Below, piece by piece: positions 1 to 10,800 of a stretch of DNA of 40,017 bases (its first letter is position 1; each line of letters starts with the position of its first letter). This DNA comes from Opitutales bacterium. Lineage in GTDB: Bacteria > Verrucomicrobiota > Verrucomicrobiia > Opitutales > UBA953. The notes below the pieces were generated by a model. That model had not been told where the DNA came from and searched no databases. It saw only the letters and a list, made by a program, of their open reading frames with translations. A program made the translations under genes and the position numbers. The DNA lies in contig JAILGB010000001.1 of the NCBI GenBank assembly GCA_024697185.1, forward strand, positions 1 through 40,017. Reading direction: 5' to 3'.

Positions 1-2
1 AC

Positions 3-3000
3 ATTTACGGCAATGTGATCGTGCACTCGGGCATTACCTTGTTGCCGGCGGGCAATTTGTCGAACATCGAGTCAATCGTGCTCGTGGGCGCCGCCGAGTC
101 GCTCAACGAATCGACCAGTGGGATCGAGAGCCGTCTCGCCACCGTGGATTTCGGCAACAAAAGCCAGGTGCTCAACAATCTTATCGGCGATACGTATTCG
201 CGTCTCAAGACGGGAACGGCATCCCGGATCGAACTCGCGATCGACGAGGGCAACTACACGGGCGAATTGGATTTGAGTGCCGTCAACTACGGTATTTTCG
301 GCACGTTCGGCGGCAGGATTGAAGGCTACGGCAACATTGTCAAATCCGGAGCCGGCACTTTGAATCTTACGGGCTCGCTCGGCGCCGCGACAAATTACGG
401 CGCGCTTGTCATCAAGCAGGGCGCTCTTGTCGGCGGGACCGCGCAGATCTTGGGCAACGCGTCGGCGTTGATCTTGAACACGGACACAACAGCGAGTTTT
501 GTGGGCGACCAAAGCCTGGTGGCGCTTTACGGTGTCGCGGGAACGAGCGTCACATTGGCGGATGAGACGGGAGCGGCGGGCAATTTGCTTTTGGGCGAAT
601 CGGTTTCGCGCAGGAGCGAGCTCCCGAATGTGAGCAATCCGGCGACCAACTATCTCTCCTTGGCGGACGACCGCACCTTGTATGCGGGTCAGACGGATGT
701 GACGGTAGCTTTCAAGCCCTTCCTCGAACTCGCGGGCGCGGGAACGGAACTTTATGAGGCGCTTGAAAAATTTGCGCAGAGCTCCCCGATGTCCGTGTCG
801 CAATACGACTTGGTCCGCGATCTCTTCGGGGACAGTGCGCTGACTTCTGTCGCCACGTTGACGGAACGTCATCTCACGACGGCTTATCTGAATCTTTTGA
901 ACGCCAACGGCGATCTCGACAGTGCGGAGGCGCAGTTTGCCGGCGATGTCGTTGCAAACACGATTATTAAAATAGGCGCGAGTGAGCAGTCGCTCCTCGG
1001 CAAAATCACGGCGTCGGCAATTCGTGTCGAAGGCGGCAAGCTGACCATCGGGGGCGATTCGCTCCAAAACGAAACGGCGCTCGAAGTGAACCGCGGTGCC
1101 GAGATCAGCATCGTCGTCGCGGGTGCAAACTCGACAAATGCGGTGACGATCAACGGCGACGGCGATATTAGGATTTTGAGCGATGTCGATCTCGACCTCT
1201 CCTCGCAGTTTGCCAATACGACGACCGGCGCGATCACGCTTGTCGGCACTCATCCGACGGAGACGGTGGAGTTTTCGATGGCGTTGCGCAATGCGACATT
1301 GTCCTTGGGCGCGCAGGGCGATATTACGGTGGAAAACGCCAATCTTGCGTTGAATCAGACCTCCAATGTTGATTGGAGCAACTCGCTCGTCGTGGACGGC
1401 GACCTGATCAAGCAAGGGAGTGGCAAACTGACCTTGACGTCCAATAATTCTTCTGTCACGGGAACGGTCAGTGTCGAGGAAGGCGAATTGGATCTTGTCG
1501 GTTGGGAAAATGCGGGTGCGGCAACTTACGGCGCACTCGATGTTGCCGCGGGTGCAACGTTGAATTTGAATGTCGCGACCGCCACGAATTTTGCGGGAAC
1601 GACCAATGGTGCGGGAACGATTGTCAAATCGGGCTCCGACACTTTGACGCTTACGGGTGCGGCGGGAACATTCGCGGGAACGCTTTCCATCGACGCGGGC
1701 TCGCTCGTTGTGGCGACGGCAAATTATTTTGACGCCGCGACGACGGTTTCTGTCGCTTCGGGCGCGCAGCTCACTTTGAACAGCGATCAGAAATTCGCTT
1801 CGCTTGACGGTGCGGGAACGATCAGCCTGGCGGCTTCGGTGACCTTGACCTTGGCGTTTGACGACGCGAGCACCGCGATCGTGATCGACAACAGCTCCGG
1901 CCATTATGTGGCAACGATTCCGACGGCTTATGTCGGCTCGTTTACGGGAGCGCTCGCGGGCGGAGCCTCTTCGGCGATCGCCGTCGGCGGCACGGGCGCC
2001 TTTGATTTTAGCGCGGCGACGATTGCCGCGGGGATCGCGATAAATGTCAGCGACGGACAATTGGTTTTGCCGGCGGCTGCCGCCAACAGCGACAGCGTGA
2101 CCGTGACGGACGGTGAACTGGTTTACAGCGTTCTCGCCGGAGCGACGGACAATCTCGGCAATGTGGTGCAGCTGCCGCTCAATATCGGCAAGGTCGGCGC
2201 GGGAACGCTGGCGTTGTCTTCGAGCCAGATCGCCAACACCGCCATCGCCGTCTATGAAGGCGCGCTCACCGTCAGCGGCAGCGACGTTTTCAGCTTCAAC
2301 ACATTGAAACTCGCGCAAGGCACGACTCTTAATATTAGTTATAGCGGCAGCGACAGCGATATCGACCTTTCAAAAATTGAGGGTTCGGGAACGGTTGTCT
2401 TCACGAACACGGGAACGGCGTTTTCCTCCCTGGACCTCGGCGGCATGTCGATGTTGCCGACGACGGGAACGCGGTATTTTAACGGTTCGATCCGTTTTGA
2501 AGGCGTGAATCTCGTTGTGGGCAACGATGTGACCGTGACGGCGCTGGGATTGGACGCTGCATCCAACTTGCAAGTGAACAACAACGCGACGCTGACGATT
2601 ACGCAGAGTGACAATACGGCGCTCGCGGGCGCGGTGACGATCCAGGACGGATCGGAGATTTGCGTGACATCGCTTCGCGACGGCAACGGCGACTATTATG
2701 TTTTGTCGCTGACAAATGATTCGATCAGCGGTGACATCAGAGTCAAAAACGGCGCGTTGCAGTTAAACCAGTCGGAAAACCTCGCCGGCGGCACTTTGAC
2801 CGCGCAGGGCAGTGCCGATCTTTATTTCAATGTTCCCTCGGGCTCGGTCGCTCCGACGACTTTGACAAACGCAAATGTTGATGTCTCGTTGGCGACGTCC
2901 GTTCGCTTTATCAAGACGGGCGCGGGAACGATGAAGCTCGACGGAGCTTCGCCGGCGGCGTTCGCCAAGGTCTCATGGACGCCGCTCTCCCCGATGGCGG

Positions 3001-4760
3001 CAGGCGGCTCCACTCCGTCGGTTCCGACAATCTTGGGCGTCAACGAGGGACAATTGATTTTGAACAACGTCGATCGGATGGCAAGCAATATCGGTCTGGC
3101 GACTTATGCGGCGGGAACGCTGGTCTTGGACGGCGCGCAGACATTGGACCGCTCGGTTTCGGGCGACGGCGCCGTTGAGAAAAGAGGCGCGGGCGTTTTG
3201 ACGGTGGCGTCGAACCAGGCGTTCACGGGCGCGTTTACCCTCTCGGCGGGAACGACAGTCTTTGCCGACAATCCGACATTGGCGACCTCGCAGCTGATCC
3301 TTGCCGGTAGCGCCAAGGCTTCGGGCGCGGTGACGCTGACGGACGCGGGAACGACAAGCGCGCTTGCGATCGCCGCGGGTGCAAAATATTCTTTGGCTGC
3401 CGATGAGACGATCGCTTATGCGGGAACGCTCAACGTCGCGGACATCAACGGAACAATCGAGGTCACGGGAACATCGTCGGCAACGCCGATTGTCCTCCTG
3501 CAGGCGACGACGGCACAGGGCGATTTGAGTGTCGCAGCCCAGCGCGCGCTCGCAAATCGGATTTCCTTGAACATGGCGGGCGCAAACCGCTTTATGCTCT
3601 CGCAGTCGGCGGGAACGGTTACGCTTTACACTGTCGGTTCGAGCCTGTCCTCCAGTCTGAATCTCCATGACGGGCTTGACGGATTTGTCGGACTTTTGGA
3701 TGCGGCGTTGCCTGCGGGCAATGTCGTCGAGGCGGATCTCACGGACTCGCTGCTCGTCAGCCTCCTGCGCTCGGGAACGGCTTCTGCGGGAACGGCGATC
3801 GAAAACCTCTCGCCGCTCTCGTATTCGGCGATGGTCGTCATGTCGCGCACCGGACACAACAACGATATCAACCAGTTTAGGGATCGCGCGACGGCGCGCC
3901 GTTTCGAGCTCGCCAACGACTATGCGGATATCGGCTGGCAGTTTTGGGTGACGGCACAAGGCAGCTTTGTCAAAAGCGGCAGCGGCCATAATGCCGCCGT
4001 CTATGATTACAACGTCTATGGCGCGTTGGTCGGTGCGGATATCAAGCTCGACGACTACACCCTGATGGGCGTCGGCTTGGGTTGTGATTATGGTGTCGCC
4101 AATATTCACAACGGCGGCGGCAAAATCAAAAGCGACGATTACCGCCTCACGATTTACGGCTCCTCGCTCTTGGGCGACGGCTCTTGGTTTGCCGATTACG
4201 GCGTGTCGGGCGCTTTCAGCTCCTACGACATCAAGCGAAAAACCTTGGTCGGCAACGCCGAATCCGAACCCGACGGCTATTCCTTGGGCGCCTACGGCAT
4301 CTTGGGACGCGGCATCCTGCTCTCCGTCGATCGCGATGAACGCCTGATCCTGACACCTTACGCCGGACTCTCCGTCTATTATACGAAGGTCGGCGCGGAA
4401 AAAGAGACGGGCGGTGCCGGTCTCGACATCGACGACATCAGCGCCTGGAGCGTGCGCGGTTTGCTCGGCGCGTCTCTTGATTGGGTCTTCCCCTGCGGCG
4501 ACTACGATGCGCGACTGGGACTTGACGCGACATTCGCCCATGAGTTCGCCGATGACGAAATCGACCTCGATACGACTTACAGCGGCAAAAAATGCACGGT
4601 CCAGTCGGCGGGCGGTTCCACCAACACTTTGTCAATCGGGCCGTCGGCGGCGTTGTCGCTCGGACTCCACACCAGCATTCGCATGGCTTACCGCCTGGAG
4701 GTCGGCGTCGATGAGGATGTTGCCCACAACGTCAACTTCGGATTCCGCCATTCTTTCTAA
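3..4760 (+). CDS. Giant autotransporter, 5' end outside the window
   Basis: Large type Va-like autotransporter. The reading frame is open to the window's first bases, so the N-terminus and signal peptide are missing; the first in-window GTG (15) is internal. The visible ~1585 residues are a passenger built from beta-helix-type repeats with recurrent G-A-G-T-L-T-L-T-G and similar strands. A more helical insert lies at about residues 200-320. A linker begins near residue 1216 (N-L-H-D-G-L-D-G-F), and a C-terminal 12-strand-type outer-membrane barrel covers about residues 1310-1585 and ends in the typical terminal Phe (F-R-H-S-F). The passenger is expected to be surface-exposed or released; its ligand cannot be told. 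The gene is followed after 47 bp by a paralogue with a matching linker and barrel, so the pair looks like a tandem duplication. Many A-G-T triplets are encoded by the GCGGGAACG word that fills this window. Confidence 0.88.
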   Translation: MYGNVIVHSGITLLPAGNLSNIESIVLVGAAESLNESTSGIESRLATVDFGNKSQVLNNLIGDTYSRLKTGTASRIELAIDEGNYTGELDLSAVNYGIFGTFGGRIEGYGNIVKSGAGTLNLTGSLGAATNYGALVIKQGALVGGTAQILGNASALILNTDTTASFVGDQSLVALYGVAGTSVTLADETGAAGNLLLGESVSRRSELPNVSNPATNYLSLADDRTLYAGQTDVTVAFKPFLELAGAGTELYEALEKFAQSSPMSVSQYDLVRDLFGDSALTSVATLTERHLTTAYLNLLNANGDLDSAEAQFAGDVVANTIIKIGASEQSLLGKITASAIRVEGGKLTIGGDSLQNETALEVNRGAEISIVVAGANSTNAVTINGDGDIRILSDVDLDLSSQFANTTTGAITLVGTHPTETVEFSMALRNATLSLGAQGDITVENANLALNQTSNVDWSNSLVVDGDLIKQGSGKLTLTSNNSSVTGTVSVEEGELDLVGWENAGAATYGALDVAAGATLNLNVATATNFAGTTNGAGTIVKSGSDTLTLTGAAGTFAGTLSIDAGSLVVATANYFDAATTVSVASGAQLTLNSDQKFASLDGAGTISLAASVTLTLAFDDASTAIVIDNSSGHYVATIPTAYVGSFTGALAGGASSAIAVGGTGAFDFSAATIAAGIAINVSDGQLVLPAAAANSDSVTVTDGELVYSVLAGATDNLGNVVQLPLNIGKVGAGTLALSSSQIANTAIAVYEGALTVSGSDVFSFNTLKLAQGTTLNISYSGSDSDIDLSKIEGSGTVVFTNTGTAFSSLDLGGMSMLPTTGTRYFNGSIRFEGVNLVVGNDVTVTALGLDAASNLQVNNNATLTITQSDNTALAGAVTIQDGSEICVTSLRDGNGDYYVLSLTNDSISGDIRVKNGALQLNQSENLAGGTLTAQGSADLYFNVPSGSVAPTTLTNANVDVSLATSVRFIKTGAGTMKLDGASPAAFAKVSWTPLSPMAAGGSTPSVPTILGVNEGQLILNNVDRMASNIGLATYAAGTLVLDGAQTLDRSVSGDGAVEKRGAGVLTVASNQAFTGAFTLSAGTTVFADNPTLATSQLILAGSAKASGAVTLTDAGTTSALAIAAGAKYSLAADETIAYAGTLNVADINGTIEVTGTSSATPIVLLQATTAQGDLSVAAQRALANRISLNMAGANRFMLSQSAGTVTLYTVGSSLSSSLNLHDGLDGFVGLLDAALPAGNVVEADLTDSLLVSLLRSGTASAGTAIENLSPLSYSAMVVMSRTGHNNDINQFRDRATARRFELANDYADIGWQFWVTAQGSFVKSGSGHNAAVYDYNVYGALVGADIKLDDYTLMGVGLGCDYGVANIHNGGGKIKSDDYRLTIYGSSLLGDGSWFADYGVSGAFSSYDIKRKTLVGNAESEPDGYSLGAYGILGRGILLSVDRDERLILTPYAGLSVYYTKVGAEKETGGAGLDIDDISAWSVRGLLGASLDWVFPCGDYDARLGLDATFAHEFADDEIDLDTTYSGKKCTVQSAGGSTNTLSIGPSAALSLGLHTSIRMAYRLEVGVDEDVAHNVNFGFRHSF

Positions 4761-4807
4761 TCGCAAGTCGATCAACCTTTAATATTAACGTTTAATTTCC
4801 AACTTTT

Positions 4808-7800
4808 ATGAAGTTTACAAAACAAGCTCTCTTTACAGCATCGCTGCTCTTGGGCGCAACATTGCTCGCCACAGCTCGCGAGACGGAAACGCTCTCCGGC
4901 GGGACGGTAAATATGGACGACTTGGTGAGCGGAGCGTCCAACACAAATTTCTCGAGAAACTATGTGATTGAGGAGGGCAGCTCGGTCGTCTTCAATGTGG
5001 AGCAGTCCGTAACGCTTTTGGGACGCCTTTTGGGATCTTCGACGCAGACGCCGGGAACAAATTTGTTGGTCGGGTCTTTTGCTCCGCTCAACAATACTTC
5101 GTTGACGATCCAGGGCGGTGGCACTTTCGAATACAAAGGTTTTCATGATATCGGGTATTATGATGCGATTCCCTATATGATTCCTGACAGTTTGTCGGGT
5201 ATCGGTCGTTCCAACGCCTTCAATTATTATGCATCTTCGCTGATTGTTCCGGATGAAACGACCGGATGGACGGACCCGTCGGTGACGGCGTATTCGGGAT
5301 CGTTGACGATTTCGGGCGACACGATAGTCAAGGTTTCCGGATATTTGACCCAATATGTCGAATATCCTCCGAATGAAGGCTCCGCCTGGGTCGGTGTTCA
5401 GGACTTGACATTGACGGACACTTCGACGATTAGTTTTGCATCGTCGAGAAAAAATTTGTTGGACGATGTTGATGATTTCAATTTGGCCAGCTCGAAGCGC
5501 GACCAGAAAACGAATTCGCTGAACTTTTTGAAAAATGTCAAAGCCTCGGCGGAATCGACGATTGAAATGGGAATTGACCGCAACTCTCTTACTTTGGACG
5601 GTTCGCGGCAGTATTCTTCGATGCGTTTGATCGTGCAGACGGATGCGGGCGAGACCTCCACGATTGGGCATTTGAGCGGCACGGGTCGCGTTTATTTTGT
5701 CGGGACCTACAACAATACGGCGGCGGATGCTTCGCAAGTTTATTTTACCAGCCAGGCGCAGTTTTTGACCGGCACCACGGCAGGATTGACGAGCACCTAT
5801 ACCGGAGATGATTCCGGGCCTACTACATTTGACCGCGAGGAGTGGTTGTCGTATATCAAAAGCATTACGGGAAAATATGATACGACGGGCGAGACGATGA
5901 CAACGGGCGCCATGGCGGATGTCTTCTTGAGTGGCGGTCATTTCTATATCGGCTATAATCCTGATACGGGGACTGTCGTAAATAATATTTTCGCTTCGGC
6001 GTCTTCCTTGCAGACGGGAATTCGTATTAGAAATGCCAATCACGAGGAGGTTGACGAGAGCGAGTATATTCCCAACTTTGTCCCGAACAATTGGGCGAAT
6101 GACGGTGTTGCTCTCTATGTTTACGGCACGCAGATCGTCAACAATTTCCAGTCGTTCTGCTCATTCGAAGGCGAGAGAATCGGACTTTTTGACGAGGTGG
6201 CGGTGGGTAATAATCTCAATCAAATCGTGGGGCACTCGGAAGTTTATTCTTCTGTGTTTGCCGCCGCTCCTCGTGTTCAGTTGGAGTCCAATGCCGTTCT
6301 CGTCATCAATCAGGACAAATATCGTGACGGCGTTTTTTCGGGCGTCTTTTTGGGCGACCCGACAACTCAGGACGGCGTTGTCATCAAGGCTGGCGAGGGC
6401 AATTTTGTCCATTATTTCTTGAACGACAATAGCGCTTTTGGGACGGATGACATCGCGATTGAGCGTTTGATTGTCTTGGAAGGTATGTGGCTCACCTCGC
6501 CGACAGCGTTGTCAACGACCTCCGTCAGTATCGGCAAGGGTGCGATCTTTAATCTGCTTCAAAACGACCATGCGTTTTTAAGGGGAACGATCAAGGCGGC
6601 AACCGGATCGGAACTCCGTCTGTCGCGCGACACGCTCTATGCGACGGAAGACGATGAGGGCAACGCCATTCAGGCGTCCTACATTGAGACGGGTCATGTG
6701 GATGAAAACGGTAAAAAAGTGGCGGAAGGATTGTTTATTACCATTAATAACGGGACCATGTTCCGTAGGGATAATGTATTTGAAACGACAAACCACGGCG
6801 CTAATGGTGTTGTCGAGGTTCTCAATGCGCAAGACGAATTTTACGGCACGGTCACAGTCGGTCGCGGTATGACGTTGAGCTTGGGTTCCGACCAGTCCGA
6901 AAACTATTCCAGCGCATTTATCAACGCGGAAAAAATCGTGCTTTGCGGTGAAGAGAATTTTACCGATGACAACACGATCAATTCTTCTGCGCTCATCATC
7001 GGCTCAGCGGGAACGTCGTCTGCGACATTCCATCCCAGCTATGTTCAGGTTTTGAGTCTTTATTACAAGGACGAGAACGGGAATATTTTGCCGGGCGTCG
7101 GTGCCTATGACGAGGTGCGCATCAACAGCTATGCGACGCTGGCTTGGAACATCAAGGCGAGCGAGGCGGCGAGTTTTGACGGCATCTCTTTCAGTGCCGG
7201 CGGTGCGTTCGTCAAGATGAATCTCGGCACCTTGTCGGTGAAAGACGCTTTGGGCTATGTGGGCGCGACGTCAATTTTGAACGGTGCTTTGACGCTTGAG
7301 GCCGCCAATGTGATCAATCACAGCTCCGGCTTGATTTTGGCGGGCGGTGCGAGCGTCTTGAACAATGTGAGAAGAGGTCAGGTCGTCAACGCGCTTGTCG
7401 GCGGTGAAGGCACGACGCTGACCATGCAGGGCGCGGCGCTGACGGTCGGCTGGTCGGCTGTCGATACGACGGTGGATTCGCCGGTCGCCAACTATTTTCT
7501 CGCGACTTACAACGGCGACGACAAGTATTTGAACGGCGGGCTCAATTTGCTCTCGGGTGTTGCGCTCAACACGGATCAGGAAGACGCCATCGAAGCGCTC
7601 TTTGGCGATCTGGGTTCGGAGAGACCCGACTTTAACGGTGCGCCGATCACGGTTGCCGACACGGTCGGCTACATCGCCGATCCCGCGCTTTTGAAAACGT
7701 CGCTGGCGCGTTCGCACGCGGTGATTGATTCGGCGACTTGGGCGACCATCGCGGGAACGATCGGAACGGATCTGTCGCTCTTCGATTATTTCCGGGACAC

Positions 7801-10800
7801 ATTTTCTGTCGCTAACATCCGGGCGTTCGTGGATTCGTCGCCTTCGGGCTGGACGCCGCGCCAGTGTGAAATCTTGCTGGAGTTTGCAAAATCCCTCGAA
7901 GCGAGCGACCGTTATCTTTTTGAAAAAGAGGGTTCGTCCTACAATTTGACGGCGGCGGGTTTTGCGATTCTCAAAGACAGCTACGCGATGAAATATTGGG
8001 CTGGGCAGGTCTTGGGCAATGCCGCTTTGGCGGATTTGTCGCTCTACAACTTTATCAGCAACTATGACGCGAATTATTCGTTCCGCTTTACGGCGTCAAA
8101 TGTCAGCGCGCTTTATTCCCAATACGGGATCACGGCGAGCGACGACGCGTCTTTTGCCGCGGCAATCGGTGTGTCGGTCGATTTGACCGAGGACTACGGT
8201 CCGGCTTTTGCGGGAACGATCGACGGTGACGGGACTCGTCTGATCAAGCGCGGCGCGGAGACGCTGACGCTTACGGGCATCAACCAGTATTCGGGTTCGA
8301 CGACGGTCCAGCGCGGCGAGTTGCGTGTCGATTATGATGCGATTCCCCGCACGACCGCCATCCGTGTCGAAAGCGGTGCGGTGTTGACGATCGTCTCCGA
8401 GGCGCTTTACGACTCGGCGGGAACGCCGGTCGCGGCGGAATTCAATCCCGATGACGGCTCGGCGATCTTGTCCGGCGCGGGAACGCTTTTGAAGGACGGC
8501 GCGGGAACGCTCGAGATCGTCAGCGCGTTGGCGACGGAGCCGGCGTCTGTGGCGGATGATTTCACCGGCGCGATCATTGTCGGCAAGGACACTTTGCAGA
8601 TCGATATCACCACGCGCGAATCTTTGGCGTCGGACATCTACATCAATACGGATGCCGTTTTGCGTTTCTCCCTGGGCAAAGACGCTGCCACGGACAGTTT
8701 CGCCTTGGCGGGCGGGATTTACGGTAACGGCACGATTGTCGTCGAAGGCACGGGCAGTCTCGTTTTTGCCGACGGCGACGCGCTCGCGAGTTCGGACAAC
8801 TCGACGGTGGTGTTCCGGACGGACGGTGACACTGCCCTCAAATTTGTCTTGGACGGCTATGCCGGCACGGAGTCGATCCAGGACTTCCGTGAAGACGCGA
8901 ATTTTGTCGTGGCGGACGGCAGCTCCTTAGAGTTCAACATTTCCTCCCGCAACGGTCTCGAATATGTTTATGGCGGCACGATCAACGCCGGTGCGTCGGC
9001 TGCGCCTGCGGGAACGCTGCGTGTCTCGGGAACGACCTACGCTTCGGAAGCCTTCGGCACCGGACGCAAGTTGAAGCTGTCGGGCTCCGGAATCAATCTT
9101 GATGAAATCGATGTGACCGATCAGGCGATCTTGACGCTCGCGGCTTCGGGAACGGCTAAAGCGAACACCGTTGTCGTCGGCTCTTCCGCCGTAGAGGCGA
9201 AACTGGTCGTCGCCGGCACTTTGGATGTGGCGAAACTGACCGTCGAGTCCAAAGGCTTGCTCGAAAACACGGGAACGATCACCGCGGGAACGCTCACGCT
9301 CAACAATGCGACGACGCTCACCACGGGAACGCTCAAGGTGGCGAACGCCTTGGAAGTCAACGCGGACAGCACCTTGACGGGAACGCTCGATTTGAGCGAT
9401 GCCGCCGTGACCGTCGCGGACAATGTCAATCTGGCGCTTTCTTCGGCGACATTGACGACAAATACCGGCACGGTGTTCACGCTGGGCGAAGCGGCGACGA
9501 TGAGGGTCACGGGAACGACTTTGACGGATGTCCTGGAAAAACTCTCGACCAGCGCGGCAAGCTCCACGCTGATCATCGACGGCGGCTCTGTCGCCTATGA
9601 CAGTTCGGCGATTTTCTCGGGAAGCATTTCTCTGGTCAACGGCGCGACGATGAATGTTGACAGTTCGATTTCGGGAATTACGGCTGTGTCGGGCGACGGA
9701 ACGATCTCCGTTTGCCGTTCGACGACTTCGCCGGCCAATCTGACGGTCAATGTTGATTCGGATGTCGTGTTTACGGGAACGATCGCGTTCAATGTCGATC
9801 CTGATATTGATGTGACGGGCTCGGCGGTCTGGTCGATTGACGGGGCGTCATTTACCGCTGTCGGCACGATCAATGTCCACGCCGGCGCCGGTGTCGGTGT
9901 CGGCATGACGCCGGTTTCGGGAACGACGATTACGCTTTTCAACAACGCGGTCATCGCCTTGGTCCCCGCCTATACGGGAACGGCGACGGCGCAGACGTTT
10001 GCGGTCACCTCATCGGAATCGGTTGACGATTTGACTTTGCGCGTCAACGGCACGCTCGATTTTGCGACGACGACGCCGGAGGCGATTTTCAATCTCGCAA
10101 CGGACACCTATGGCATCACCCTTTCCAATTTTGACGGCGATTTGACGCTTCGCAATCTCGATTCCTTGGGCGCGAATGTCGATTTGGAGACCTATGGCGT
10201 CAACGGTGCTCTGATCCTCGAGGGCGGCACGACGGACTCTGTGGCTCATGACGGCTCAATCGGCGGTAACGGCAATCTGACGATCAAAAACAAGGTCGAT
10301 CTGGCTGCGACTTCCCATAGTTTTGCGGGAACGCTGACGGTGGTTGCCGCTGCGACGGCAAACTTTAACAATGCGACTCTCGCGACGACGCGGGTGGATG
10401 TCGAGTCGGGAGCGACGCTTGCCGGCGGCATTACGCTCGGCAGCAGCGGTGTTGTGACCTTTAACGGCGCCAAATATACGGCGACGCTTGACGAAGGTAA
10501 TCAGATCGTGGCGGGAACAATCGCGGGAACGGTCGATGTCACGGTTGTCGCCGACGATGCGGCGCGCGGCGTCCCCTATACGCTTTTTGTCGCGGACGAT
10601 CTCACGGGATTGACTGTCGGCAGCGTGGCGACGAGCGGTGACCAGCCGGTGATGATCGCTTCGACAAGCAACCAGGTGCTCGTTTATGTCGCACAAGACA
10701 ACTTGAGCGGCGTTGCCGGAGCCAATTACCACGACGGTCTCGGCTCCTTCCTCGGAGCTTTGAGCGCGCTCGCGCGTCCGGATTCGACAGGAGCGGTTTC

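Noticed and set aside
72-2318. Long open frame (about 750 codons) on the - strand
   Set aside because: Antisense to the first autotransporter, Arg/Asp-rich with no domain. It is a by-product of GC-rich repeats in the real gene.
2973-4541. Long - strand frame opposite the autotransporter barrel
   Set aside because: The + strand encodes a clear barrel ending in Phe; the antisense product has random composition.
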